Source of the DNA: Argyresthia goedartella | Lineage: Eukaryota > Arthropoda > Insecta > Lepidoptera > Argyresthiidae | Reading direction: 5' to 3' | NCBI GenBank assembly: GCA_949825045.1 | Contig: OX463815.1 | Span: 32,603,356 to 32,667,355, forward strand | DNA: 64,000 bases | Shown: in pieces, positions 53,787 through 64,000 of the stretch | How positions within the stretch are numbered: position 1 is the stretch's first letter | Layout: every line of letters starts with the position of its first letter | Position numbers and translations under genes: made by a program | Notes under the pieces: model-generated | Database searches by the model: none | What the model was told of the DNA's origin: nothing | The model's input: the letters and a program-made list of their open reading frames with translations, nothing else

Positions 53787-55879
53787 TGTAACGGCACCAG
53801 GCCAAGGTCGAGCCGCCGCTATCAGTAGCTATGATCGTCTATTCTATCTATCCCAAAATGAGAGGACCCGATTCAGCTGTAAGATTTGTAAGTTAAGAAT
53901 GATAAGTCTGAATTCCTCGTTCGTTGAGAAATTCGTTAGGCGTACAATAGTCGAACGAAGTTTGGTTCAGGAAGTTACAGTTTCAAGTTAGACAGAGAAA
54001 GCATATATTTCCGCGAGCCGGTAATTCACATCAGTCAGCGGTGTATTGCGCCAGAACGATCGTTGTTATATTTTATGTGATGGCACCATCTGGTTTTTGT
54101 ATATATGAGCGCATTGGAACTTCTTTTTGTTTTAGTGTTCGACCACAGTTTATAATACATATTTGTTTGTGATATCGTATAGATATCCGTCGTAGTTTTA
54201 CGACGTGAGTACTCAATGATATTTCATGTGCTCGCTAGTAGCGGCTTGTGGTGGTTCCAATTATATATTTGGTTCACGGCAATAACGACCCGAAAAGACC
54301 GGTTTACACAATTGCGATTTGGTTTTCCGAAATGGGTTCTGAACTAGCGGTTACCTCAAAAGGTCCGTAACGTTTTGAAACCTTCAACTCTGCGCAATTT
54401 GAGCTGGATGTTATCGAAACGTAAGCATTATTGTTTTAGGAGATCTAACCCACACCATAACGAAGTGCATAGTTCGATAAATACCGAACTATGAATTCCA
54501 CTAGCCACAGCACGTCCTGGGCTGAGCCAAATCATATATACCGACTCAGCTTACACATTAGACCTCCAGCGAAATTTACATTTAATTTAAAAATGCAACT
54601 TGAATCCAACCTGACCCAAGGCAATGCAAAACACCTACCCGGACCTAAACAATGAACTTTAGACTGTAAATTGATCTCTTCGCGCGTCCCCGACAACACT
54701 CAAATGTCAAAATATCAACAGGATATGTTATCTGTGTTGACACCGGTTTAACTTTGTTCTGAATTTGTTATTTCCATCCGCGGAACCTCATCGATCAAAC
54801 AGTCTCCCTATGCCCTGCCAACCTAGGTTTAGCCGCAACTAAACTCCTGTCTAGCCTAGTCTAAAAACCTAGTGTTATACCACGTCCATTATCGACACCA
54901 CTCGAAAATGGTTGAGTTTGATTTGAATGTGCTTGAATGTTTAACGACTGTGTGTGTGGGAATTACAAAACTCGCTACTCGAAAGGAATGAGGAGAGGAT
55001 TAGCCCGCGAATATCCTAAGAGCCAATCCAGGAACCCTATGGTGAAGGAGTTTAGGGTCGCTCCAAGCCCAGACTCAGACTCAGATATTTGACTTACAAG
55101 TTCTTTTCTAACGACCCAAGGATAGTTTTGGAATTTGGGGTTGGTTGATATAAAGGTAGGAACCGAGGTATATCTCGGCGCTTCAGACACTCACGAAAAC
55201 CCACTGAAACTTCGCAATCACAAATTCGTATAGTTCTGACGCGTAACACGGCAGACAAAAACTGTTTAGAACTCGTGAAAGACGACTGTCACAGTAGCTA
55301 GACGCTGAGACTGAATGCCCTCCCCTCTCATGCTCTGGTATTTATATGCGTCCTTTGCGAACACGCTCTGCCCAAGCGAAGCTTCTTATCACTAACTACA
55401 CAGGGTCTAATTTCAACCATGCCATGCAGATCCGCCGTTCTACAAATTGTGTGTACGCATATTCACTATGATCAACCGTAGGTGATCACTCAAATCATTT
55501 GGTACTGCCGATACACAGAATCTGTTGATCGCTGACCAATAAAAGCTTGTTGCGATTAATTAAGCATTCCCGACCGCTAGGGCGCGTAGCTAAGACCACC
55601 AGAATGCTATCCAAACTAGCGGTGTCAACGCGCAGCCAAATCGGCTCTGATCTCTACACATCTCGCAGGAATGCGACAAAAAAAACTTGGCCTGAAAACT
55701 TCCACGAACCAACACACGCGTCGGCTCTGTTTTTTTTTTGCTAACTTTGCCAGTAAGCTACGCAAAACCCCCAAACGTTATCTGAACCGATTCTCGTATT
55801 CAAAACAGCGCGGCGTTGGGCTAGCTCTCTACCACGCAGAATGAAGTATCAAATGTACCGAATCTCGTGTACCATTACA
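53787..55879 (-). repeat. Gypsy 5' LTR, 2093 bp
   Basis: TG...CA ends. Lacks the 108-bp block of the other copy. Very long for a Gypsy LTR. Confidence 0.95.
55310..55346 (-). promoter_or_regulatory. LTR promoter: TATA box and initiator
   Basis: On the minus strand TATAAATA (55346-55339) precedes ATTCAGTC, with the TCAGT initiator A at 55312, 34 bp downstream. The same pair is conserved in the 3' LTR near 42540. This predicts U3 of about 570 bp and R+U5 of about 1.5 kb. Confidence 0.65.
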
Positions 55880-56093
55880 CTACTAAAGGTAGGTGTATGG
55901 GTTGTAATAAGTAGCATCACTGTTGATTTATAGTAGTTTATCCATACACACGAATCATAGACCCTCTTTACTGCGTCCAAAAACCGCACGTTACGACCAG
56001 CATAATACTATAGGTATACTACTTGGGAAAAACTCATTTCTTATCTGAATATTGATACATTATGACCATAATGTATCAATTTGCGACAAATTA

Positions 56094-56584
56094 TGGCATT
56101 CAAATTTCGAACGCCGACGCCCGCCTGCGTGTTGCCCCTGTTTGTCTGTGAAGTTGGTACTACTGAACAAGGTAACCAAGTGCAGAGTAATTATCAATGC
56201 CACAGTGCCGGCCTGAACACATTAAAGCTCTCTTTCAGGGACCGCATGCCCTTCATTATGTATCAGTCACTACTATTATGTGACTGATACATAATGAAGG
56301 GCATTTAAAACTCGAGTGTGGGTTTATGAAACGAGCCGAAGGCGAGTTTCATAATAATATCACGCGAGAGTTTTAATGCCTTATTATGTACAGTTGCATA
56401 CACTAGTTTATCTATTACACACATATCATAAGCTCTCTTTGATATGTTCAGGAACCGCATGTTCGACCGGTATTGTGGCCTTGATCATTACTCTGCCCTT
56501 GTTCAGCTTGTTCAGTAGTAGCAACATCACAGACAAACTAGGGGCGGCACGCAGGCGGGCGTCGGCGTTCGAAATTTGAATGTC
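56094..56584. repeat. Inverted repeat with central perfect 24-bp hairpin
   Basis: ATTCAAATTTCGAACGCCGA (56099) recurs inverted near 56562-56581. At the centre TGCCCTTCATTATGTATCAG... (56247-56270) pairs perfectly with 56280-56303. Confidence 0.85.
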
Positions 56585-56599
56585 ATAATATTTCGGAAT

Positions 56600-57053
56600 A
56601 ATGGCCGCATTCAGCAGAACAAATCGATGGGTGATGGATTACAAAATTTCTGCTGAATGAACTCAAAAAAGCGATGACTGACAGCGATTTATTACATCGG
56701 AGGCCATTTTTCCATTGGATTTGATTTTCGATTAGTAAGCGATTTGTAACATCGATTACCTACTTGCAAATTGCCATTACAGTTGTCAAACAACTGTCAG
56801 GGGTCAGATAGTTGGAGTTATAGTTTGGAAAGTCGAAGTGTTCTAGCTCTAAAAAAATCGTAATTACGTAATCATCCTCCAAAAAGGCCGTAAGATTTGA
56901 TCCATTATGCTGCCGTCCAAAAACAAACAACCTGACCTAACCTATAAAAAAACTCCAAAGATGCATTCAGCAGAATGCATCGAAAATGGTAATCTATCAC
57001 GTGATTGATAAGTCATCGATTAGTCATCAAAAGTTCTGCTGAATGCAGCCATC
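56600..57053. mobile_element. Inner MITE with ATTCAGCAGAA arms
   Basis: GGCCGCATTCAGCAGAAC near 56603 is mirrored by GTTCTGCTGAATGCAGCC near 57034-57051. ATCGAT and ATCACGTGATTGAT blocks are subterminal. An additional inverted CTGCTGAATG motif lies at 56649. Confidence 0.65.
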
Positions 57054-57179
57054 GATACATTATTGTCATAATGTATCAATATTCAGGTAAGAAATGAGTT
57101 TTTAGCAAGTAGTAGATTATTATGCTGGTTGCAACGTGCGGTTTTTGGACGCAGTAAAGAGGGTCTATGATACTCGTGA

Positions 57180-57798
57180 AGATAAAATATGGTAAGTTGA
57201 ATAAATGTCACCTTGCATAATTGTTGCCGTTGTTTTATTTATAAACCACACATTTCTGTTGCAGCCTGTAGAATCTCAGACGTCAACAAATCATACGAGC
57301 TGATCTGTTATGATTACTATGGCATATTTATACTTTTAAATAAACAACACAGAAGAAATAGTTAGAAGCATTGTATTTTTTTAAGTACATACTCAGTTAA
57401 TTACATAATGATGTAATGTTAAGGTACAAAATCTCCTGCTCACATTTTTATGTTCCTTTTTCTTGATATGATATCCAACGTGAGTGATTTTAGTTTATAT
57501 TAATTACATTTTTTCAAAATTTTCTACTTTAAACTGTGATTGTATTTAAGAGCCAAATTGTTGTAAATCACCGTTATATGATGCATTTTTACCATTCCAT
57601 ATATGTACTTTGCTTAACCTATTTTAGAAAAAAAATATCTTAGTATGTTACATACAATAATGCTGAACATATTTAAGTCATCTTATAAGAATTTATCATT
57701 TTCTTGAATCTTAAGTATATCAACAACTGAATCAGCTTAAAAAACAACATTGTACTACAGAAAGTGTAACAGAACTATGTAGACATTGGCCTGGTTTT
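57180..57798. other. Non-coding stretch
   Basis: A+T-rich, no gene or repeat recognised. Confidence 0.4.
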
Positions 57799-57892
57799 TG
57801 GCCCAAGCGGCCAAATTATCGTCTAGGACAATGCACATCTTCAGTTGGCCCAAGCGGCCAAATTATCATGTAGGACAATGCACATCTTCAGT
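57799..57892. repeat. 47-bp tandem duplication
   Basis: GGCCCAAGCGGCCAAATTAT starts near 57800 and again 47 bp later. The units differ at only a few bases. Confidence 0.92.
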
Positions 57893-58202
57893 TGTTCAGT
57901 GTGATGTCCCCAGAAATATCTATTATATTTCTTTGTTACACTTTGTAGAGATATACATTTCCAATAAAAGTATATTATGCTAAGATAAATACATACATAA
58001 ACAAGTCTTGTTTCACAAGAAAGTTATATAATGTAATAATAATCACAGTTATTTATTTATTATCTTATACTTACACGATTAACCTTTACAATCCTTCCTT
58101 TGAAAAAGTCGGCCATAAGTTTAAATACTACATCTTTTATCTCTTTCAGAGACTCAAACAATGTTGTAAATTCTAGTTTTACAGGTATATAAGACTCCAG
58201 TT

Positions 58203-58466
58203 TTGGAGTTACTTTATATCAAAGGACTTTTATTAATTAAATTAATTCTACGTTGTATTTTTCTTTGTAGACTTGTAACAAGTGAAGACTCAAAATCTTA
58301 CAGATCTTGTCATGTGGCAATGAAGTCTACCTATAAATCTGAAAAATCAATTAATACGCCTCTATTTGGAAGTATTTGTGTTTCTGTACTTTCTGTAATA
58401 AGAAATAAATACTTCAAGTACAAAGTGCAACCAACAGAAACAATTAGGGGACCACTATTTGGCTAA
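58203..58466 (+). other. Unassigned ORF, possible exon or TE fragment
   Basis: The frame contains RLVTSEDSKSYRSCHVAMKS and a polar C-terminal half ending TIRGPLFG. The first 25 residues look like intron or non-coding sequence read through. I do not recognise the protein; no splice or family evidence is firm. Confidence 0.2.
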
Positions 58467-58499
58467 TTCGGGTGAAACTATAATATATATAACCGCTAC

Positions 58500-59280
58500 C
58501 ATCAAATTAACGGTTTGCCTATTTAGGCAGTTCTTCTGTGAGGGCGGCAGTGTAATATATATTCCATTTTGTACTCGACTCATATTTATTATCAAACTAC
58601 CTATAGGTTATATATAGGTTATTCGCGAAAATCACGATGCCTCAATAGCGGGGTTCGGTAAAGGTGCTATTAAGGACATGGTTTTCGAATTGCACTGAAA
58701 TCTAATCCAAGGAAAAGCCTCTTCGCGAAATACTTAACTTTGTAAGTACCACTGTACAAAGAAATGGCATAATATATTACATTTTTATAAACATTGACAT
58801 CTACTATAGGTAATCGTTTATTCAGCTAGTACTAGCATATAATGTAAAATTTACAAAAAAGAATTACGAATACTTAGATAGAAGTCTAATTAGGAAGGTA
58901 CTTGAATAGTTGGCACTAAACAAAAAAAACTATTTGTCTTATGTACTGCTACTGATTAAGGTGTAGGCTTGATCCACTAATATCGTAAACCCATCAATAA
59001 TATTTTATATAAAAATGATCATTTTCATTTAACATGCTGCACTTTTCACTGACAATATCGCCATGCTTTCGTAACCATCTCTGGTTTAACACAAATCATA
59101 ATTGTCACCAGCTCGTTGCCAGACGGTCGACAGAAAATTGTTGAAGTGCATTTATTGCGGTTTGTGAAATATTGGAGCGTAATAGTATTATCTGGCTCAG
59201 TTTATTTTTTTCCAAAGTTGTTATTCCCAGCATAGAGAAGACTGTACAAAATCATACATTCCCAAAAACGTCAAGTTTTG
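58500..59280. other. Non-coding stretch downstream of FAM13-like gene
   Basis: Nothing recognised. Confidence 0.4.
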
Positions 59281-59281
59281 A

Positions 59282-59287
59282 TTTATT
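59282..59287 (-). terminator. Poly(A) signal of FAM13-like gene
   Basis: AATAAA on the minus strand, 52 bp after the TGA. Confidence 0.7.
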
Positions 59288-59338
59288 CTCCGACCCAGGG
59301 CCATACCATTTTCCTCGCCTTTTTTCTTCATTTCTCCT

Positions 59339-59509
59339 TCAAGTCAAAGCTTTTTGCTTATTAATTAGGGCATTTAGTAGCTTTATCCTGGCTTTGATCG
59401 CTTTGTAGCGAAGGTAGTCGTCCTTGCCTTGCTTGTCGTCTCGTTGGAGTTTGCGGCAGTTCTGCAGTTCGAATTTTACTTCGTACTCTTTTATGGTTCT
59501 TCGTAGCCC
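59339..59509 (-). CDS. FAM13-like terminal exon
   Basis: 171 nt, 56 codons plus TGA. Encodes the main helical C-terminal block ending ALINKQKALT. AATAAA follows 52 bp past the stop. Confidence 0.82.
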   Translation of the reverse strand, partial: GLRRTIKEYEVKFELQNCRKLQRDDKQGKDDYLRYKAIKARIKLLNALINKQKALT

Positions 59510-61921
59510 CTGTGGGAAATGGTGAAATAATTACTAATGTGCATTCTAAATAACTTTTTCCCTTTGCCGTTAAGTTGGAAGTAACAAAACCAGTGGTGCT
59601 ATCTTTAAAAATATGTGTAGCCTAACATATAGTCAAAACAATCTTGTCAGTCTTCAATTTAAACTAAATGGGCATGGCACCAAAAAGGGACGATACTGGG
59701 ATGGCGCAGGGACGACTCCATATCAAAATCTGATCTGGAAACAAACATACCCGCTATCCCATTTTTGAAAGTGGGGAATTGTGATCTGAGTCTGGCAACC
59801 GGATATTACTGTTCCCCATTTATTTGACAGTTGCGCACTGCAGACAACTTAACGGCAAAGATAAAAGTCATATGGAGTGCACTTTACACCACCAAGCCAA
59901 ATAAGTCAGACATCTACCGTCTCGTGACACTCAAGCCTTGAAGGTTTTGTTTCACTGGTGTGACCTTAGACAGAAGATGCCTGACAGGCGTCGTTAGATT
60001 GGTAGAGAAGGGACGTTTAACGGTGATGGAAAACATCGTTAGGAAACCTTCAATATCTCCACAGCTGCGGCGTTGGGTTGGCCCTCTGTTGAGCCAAAAC
60101 GGAGTATTGCAGGCTAAAGGTGGGCACAGTCGTGCCTCTGCCACCCCGTAAAGGAAAGGCATGACGCTATTAACCGTAGATACACAATTTGCCTTAATTT
60201 TTATGGGCTAGTATTTAATCGCACATCAAAAATACTGATTTGCACAGCAAAAAAGGATCAGCAAAACACTTTTATGTTTTAAATATTTTATGTGTACTCA
60301 AGTTTATGTTTTATGTATTTTTTGTTGTTCTTGCATCTTCAAACTAACACGAAGGATAAAGGGGGCTTGGCTTCGCTTACCCTTCACCTAAGTTTCTGCA
60401 GCATTTTGCCCTGATATTTGATGCCCAAATCAATATTTTTGATGTGCAGTTTAATATTTCCCATTGTTATGTCTGTTTTTTTCCATTTCCGGCCAGCAGA
60501 TAAGTGAAAGGGTTAAGTATAGCTAAAATGGGGCCATTCTTAGAAGTCACATTTGATATCTGTCAATAGTAGGGACAGAGGTATGCGTCAGTCTCCTTCT
60601 CCTTGTTACGCTTCGAAAAGGAAGGGAGATAACTTCTAAGAATGGCTCCACTTTATAAGTGGTAACATGGTCTGCTTTAAATTAAGTTCTACTTTCTATT
60701 AAGTCGTACTTAAAGCATACCGATTCTAGTAAAACTCTTTTTATTTCATTCGACAAGCTTACTGGCTGACTAGCCTTCTGAAAAGCAAAGGTTCAGAATT
60801 CAAACCTGGAATTTCATTTGGTAACTCTCAATTGTTTTTGGCGCATTCCTTCCTTGAGCTCTGTATAGCTGAGACCACAGATATGTGGCTGAGACGTATC
60901 CTCTATGAGTTTTATTTTTATCTCCTCATTATGCCATAGCTAAAGCGATGGGCTAGTCCCTTACAATTGTTAATAGACATAATTTTGTAAATAACTTGTG
61001 TTGTGTAAATAGAAGGCCTTTACTTGATGTGACCCCCACGCTTGGGTAAGTAAATATTTGTGTGGCTCGTAGTCCTTTCTATTTTTCTGTGTATATAATT
61101 TAGTAAATATCTCGTGTATCTCTATCCCTACTGCTACAACTCTGTCTGCAATGCCTCCGATAGCTAGGTTCCTATACGGCGCTCCCACCTCGGCGAGTCT
61201 GTCGGAGCATTGCAGACGATCTGGATCCTGGATTCTTTTCCGCTCCTCACAATGCAGGGTTCCTCCTGTGCCCCCGCCTACCTACCCTCCTGCTCACACC
61301 ACTGGACCTGAAACCCCTCTGCTGAACCGGACTCCTCGCGGCCCTCTATAGGCCATTGTGTGCTGCCGCTCCTGCTACCGGACCTCATCAGGGGAGTCAC
61401 AGCCTAAACGCGCAAAGTCCGTCTCACGAGTTCACACCCACGACCTTGCTCTGTTTTACCTTAAATAAATCTTGTAAATATTGTAAACTCTCCTTTAGGG
61501 AGTCTAACCGTTTCAAAGTTATTGATAGTTCAGGGGCCTGAGTTGATTACAAGCATTTGCCGAAATCCGGCGACACAATTGATTTCAGACCTCATTGGTG
61601 ACCAAATCTTCAGAGGAATAAATATTGACAAATGTTTATAATGAGCTTTTTTGTCCCGATAAATGATAATTTCCCGCAGTTGAAGTTGATGCTGCTCACC
61701 AGCTTTTAAAATAAGTTCTCAGAATGTCTGTTACTACTCACGCATTTTTGTAACTTGGCTTCACTCAGCGCCCTGCCCAGCTCCTCCACACTGAGGCAGT
61801 GAAGCCCCTCGTTGGAAGGTGCAGCCTCATCAGCGCTCGACTTGGCCGAGGATGTGGTGGAAGGGACCTCTTCAGCGTCAGGCCGGGACGGCGGCGACTG
61901 GAGGGGCGTTTCCGTGGCGTC
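59339..61921 (-). CDS. FAM13-like protein, last two coding exons
   Basis: Exon 61742-61921 (acceptor ATCCAG, donor GTGAGT) and terminal exon 59339-59509 (acceptor CCCACAG, stop TGA 59341-59339) join in phase 0 to give 116 codons. After a Ser/Pro/Glu-rich linker comes LSVEELGRALSEAKLQKCGL, then RRTIKEYEVKFELQNCRKLQ and YLRYKAIKARIKLLNALINK, an alpha-helical C-terminal module like that ending FAM13A/B proteins. Upstream exons, including any RhoGAP domain, are not in view. A MITE and a SINE fragment occupy the 2.2-kb intron. Confidence 0.75.
60018..60170 (+). mobile_element. SINE (family 2) body, headless
   Basis: GGTGATGGAAAACATCGTTA, ATCTCCACAGCTGCGGC and GTGGGCACAGTCGTGCC match the body of the SINE at 28962-29250. 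No A or B box. Confidence 0.7.
60215..60454 (+). mobile_element. MITE D, TTAA-flanked, with hairpin module
   Basis: TTAA at 60215-60218 and 60451-60454 flank arms GCACATCAAAAATACTGATT (60221) and AATCAATATTTTTGATGTGC (60429-60448). This is the target site typical of piggyBac-type elements. The centre has CTAACACGAAGGATAAAGGG, a truncated right stem arm and GCCCTGATAT. Confidence 0.82.
60528..60652. mobile_element. Small inverted-repeat element
   Basis: GGGGCCATTCTTAGAAGT (60530) and ACTTCTAAGAATGGCTCC (60632-60649) are inverted ends. About 125 bp, no ORF. Confidence 0.75.
61195..61540 (+). repeat. Unidentified interspersed repeat, copy 2
   Basis: CAGGGGAGTCACAGCCTAAA, GAGTTCACACCCACGACCT and TTAAATAAATCTTG match the repeat at 34490-34870. 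Confidence 0.5.
61742..61921 (-). CDS. FAM13-like penultimate exon
   Basis: 180 nt, 60 codons, bounded by a consensus acceptor and donor. Low-complexity acidic/Ser/Pro segment, then the first helix of the C-terminal module. Confidence 0.78.
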
Positions 61922-61939
61922 CTGGATTGAAGGAATACA

Positions 61940-62250
61940 AATATATTAGTGCTATAGATTCTCCCATCTTCATGTACCCCGTGACCACTTGGAGGCTGGT
62001 ATCACGGGTAAAAAAACACATCACTCGGAGGCTGGTATCACGTGAAAACACGGCGAGCGGGGACGACGACGAACATTGCGGCGTGATTGCCACAGATTGG
62101 TTATATGTATTACCTACAGAGACAGTAAATTCCAATTCTTGCTTGCGTACTTTCTTTGGTGGCAGTGCTCTCACGATAAGTCTACACTTAGGTATGGCTT
62201 GCGAGTCGTTTCCTTTGGTATTCTTTTTAATTTAATTCATTGTCATTTTT
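61940..62250. other. FAM13-like gene, intronic or upstream sequence
   Basis: Has an imperfect tandem GGAGGCTGGTATCACG pair (about 61991 and 62029). Minus-strand ORF 62174-61878 has no recognised features. Confidence 0.35.
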
Positions 62251-62493
62251 TTTTAATAAATGCGAAATGATGATTTTTATAATTTTGTCGATAATCGAAA
62301 AAATATTGCGCTTATTTAAACTCACGTCACGTTACGAGGGGTTGGTGTGCCGTAACGGAAGCTTATTTAAGAAAATTTCGAGAGAAGGTCCTAAAATTAA
62401 ATGAAAGAAAGAAATTAAAATGAGTCCGAATTTATTTCAAACAAGTTTTCCTATCTGTAAAAAGTTATCCTACCTACCTATGTACATAAAAAC

Positions 62494-62718
62494 CTAGACT
62501 GACACCTGAAACAAAAACAAAAGAACGTAGATTCTGCTTTTTTTCAAATTTACGCGCCAAAAGATTCGAACTTTCGAATAAAAAACATAAAAATCAGCCA
62601 GTATTGCTATCTGTAGCTTGTCAAATTCGTAGGTAGCACTTCCATGGTCTGCGGGCGACGGGGCGAAAGATGCGGGGGCTGCGAGATCCGCATCTTTGGA
62701 ATCGCCTATGTAAGACAT
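62494..62718 (-). other. Possible first exon (MSYIGDSKDADLAAP...)
   Basis: A GC-richer minus-strand start at 62718 reads MSYIGDSKDADLAAPASF and SATYEFDKLQ, which looks coding, then becomes A+T-rich. It could be an alternative 5' exon of the FAM13-like gene. No strong GT donor in the right place was found. Confidence 0.25.
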
Positions 62719-62759
62719 CCATAATTTATTTTATATTTCCCATTAAACAGCGGCAGAGA

Positions 62760-63389
62760 TTGGCTAAGGATAAGAGCCTGCGGAGTCAGAAATAAAATGA
62801 AAGACAGGCGTCATTAATAACGTGAGGCGTATTTTCTGACCCCCCACCGGTGAGATGTCGTGAGAGTTAGTTTGGCGACGCCCACCCACCCCCATGCTAA
62901 GTGTATATATTTTTATCACACCTGCTCTGAAAATACATACTAATTATACCAATTAGAGGGAAGAAACGCCTTTATCCCGCCCTTCAAATCCTTTCATCCC
63001 AAGGTATGAAAGTTTGTGTGAAAATCCTTCCGACCCAAGGGTGGGAAGTATGTATGAAATTCCAATACATACCCGGTTTTTTTTTTTTATTTGTCAGCAG
63101 TCATACTGCAAAGAGACTTTAACTGTCCACTAATTAAATTTCAAGTAAATTGTTACTGGCCACATACAGTTTTTTTTTTACCAGTTACCAACCTCCTTGG
63201 TGCATACAGAAAATTAAAAACGAAATTATTTTTGTATATAAAACGCGCGGAATCACGGAAGAAGTGGCTGCATGACCTTATGATCTTAGCCTACTCCAGA
63301 AACGGGCGAATAAAAAAAGGAAAAGCCCGCGAATTTTCGCAAAAACTTCGAATGATTTAGCATTTATCTTTGTTTTTTTTTTGTAAAAT
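62760..63389. other. Non-coding stretch before recombinase gene
   Basis: C-rich patch at 62837-62895 and a T run at 63079. The frame 63091-63360 is Lys-rich and unrecognised; it may be leader or N-terminal sequence. Confidence 0.35.
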
Positions 63390-64000
63390 ATGGATACTTC
63401 GAGCGACAGTGATGATGTTATCCCTAACACACCGCCAGAACTATTAGAGACGGCCCAAGAAGTTGTTGATAATCTGTTGCCGGAAAAATCTAAATGCAGA
63501 TACAACAGTACTTATGAAAATTTCATACGTTGGCAAAAGGAAAAGAAAACGACTTCATTTTCTGAAAATGTATTGCTCTCGTATTTTAGCGAGAAAGCAA
63601 AACAATATAAGCCGAGCACGTTATGGGCTATGCATTCTATGCTAAGAACCACGATTTTAACAAAAAATAACATCAACATAAAGGAGTACCCGAAACTGAC
63701 CGCATTCCTTAAAAGGAAATCTGAAGGATTTCGCAGTAAAAAGTCAAAAGTGCTGACTGCAACAGAAATTGATAATTTCTTACAAAACGCCCCTGATGAC
63801 CAATACTTGGGACTGAAGGTAAGTCCTGGCTTTTACCTGTTTATGATTTCCTTTTGCATTCACGTAGTACATACATACTTACCTAATTCTTGTCTATAAT
63901 TTTACAGGTCGTCTTGATTTTAGGCGTAAATGGTGCCTGTCAGATGACCTCGAAATTCATGGAAATGTTATGCTAGTGAAGATACAAGACACTACAACAA
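63390..64000 (+). pseudogene. Tyrosine-recombinase-like gene (Crypton/KIAA1958-like), partial, one intron
   Basis: ATG 63390 opens MDTSSDSDDVIPNTPPELLE. A SAM-like core-binding region follows: STYENFIRWQKEKK, ENVLLSYFSEKAKQYKPSTL, then KKSKVLTATEIDNFLQNAPD. An 89-bp intron (63819-63907, GTAAGT...TTTTACAG) joins in frame to VVLILGVNGAC. The sequence then needs a frame change (small deletion) to reach DDLEIHGNVMLVKIQDTTT, the next block of the phage-integrase fold. The catalytic Arg expected after GAC is lost here. The catalytic C-terminus lies outside the window. Confidence 0.7.

Larger units (their letters stand above)
40988..55879 (-). mobile_element. Gypsy LTR retrotransposon, 14.9 kb including nested LINEs
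   Basis: Two near-identical LTRs bound minus-strand gag, protease, RT, RNase H and integrase coding regions. LTRs begin TGTAAC and end TTACA. The flanking CTAC occurs on both sides (40984-40987 and 55880-55883), a 4-bp target duplication. PBS, PPT and a slippery site are present. Nested insertions: a full LINE (45451-50409) in pol and a LINE tail (about 53010-53530) in the leader. No env-like frame was found between integrase and the 3' LTR. Confidence 0.95.
55954..57171. mobile_element. Foldback element with nested palindromes
   Basis: Outer arms: ATCATAGACCCTCTTTACTG at 55954 onward and its reverse complement ending at 57171. Similarity continues for over 100 bp through the ATTATGCTGG and AGAAATGAG blocks to the TACATTATGACCATAATGTA palindromes. 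Inside lie an inner MITE and a second inverted pair around a central hairpin. No transposase. Confidence 0.8.

Noticed and set aside
1..64000. CRISPR array or bacterial operon
   Set aside because: No regular short repeats with spacers; introns, SINEs and LINEs show a eukaryotic genome.

Overview
The window looks like a repeat-packed, A+T-rich piece of a moth or butterfly (Lepidoptera) genome. The signs are a spliced 27-kDa hemolymph-glycoprotein-type (DUF1397) gene, an interstitial block of the insect telomere repeat (CCTAA/TTAGG), tRNA-derived SINEs, and interspersed repeats ending in GGAACCCTAAAA. There are no bacterial operons and no CRISPR arrays. Nearly everything outside a few host exons is transposon-derived.

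Host genes. (1) A secreted 27-kDa hemolymph glycoprotein-like gene on the minus strand runs from a TATA/initiator promoter at about 37.25 kb to a poly(A) signal at 14.1 kb. I assembled seven coding exons by hand; phases agree throughout and give about 233 codons. Its roughly 22 kb of introns hold a CR1-like LINE, an RTE LINE split by a MULE, a second LINE, SINEs and a Gypsy relic. (2) The last two coding exons and poly(A) signal of a FAM13-like gene lie on the minus strand (61921 to 59282). (3) An unassigned 160-residue cysteine-rich membrane protein ORF (13091-13573, plus) has its own AATAAA and converges on gene 1.

Layout. 0-13 kb: Merlin relic, 130-bp tandem array, palindromes, broken LINEs, a MITE, a nearly complete piggyBac, further MITEs and a LINE tail. 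13-37 kb: the membrane ORF and the glycoprotein gene with its TE-filled introns. 37-41 kb: SINEs and CCCTAAAA repeats. 41-56 kb: a 14.9-kb minus-strand Gypsy element with 2.1-2.2-kb LTRs, a gag/pol minus-1 slippery site, PBS, PPT and a CTAC target duplication. A full-length two-ORF LINE is nested in its pol and a LINE tail in its leader. 56-57 kb: a nested foldback element. 57-64 kb: the FAM13-like end, small MITEs, and a spliced tyrosine-recombinase-like gene running off the right edge.

Less expected points are a hairpin module shared by four otherwise different inverted-repeat elements (one copy keeps the pairing with a different stem sequence), telomere repeats caged in a 47-bp inverted repeat, and a LINE whose ORF2 has no AUG before its endonuclease domain. 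All family calls come from reading motifs by eye; no database search was run.
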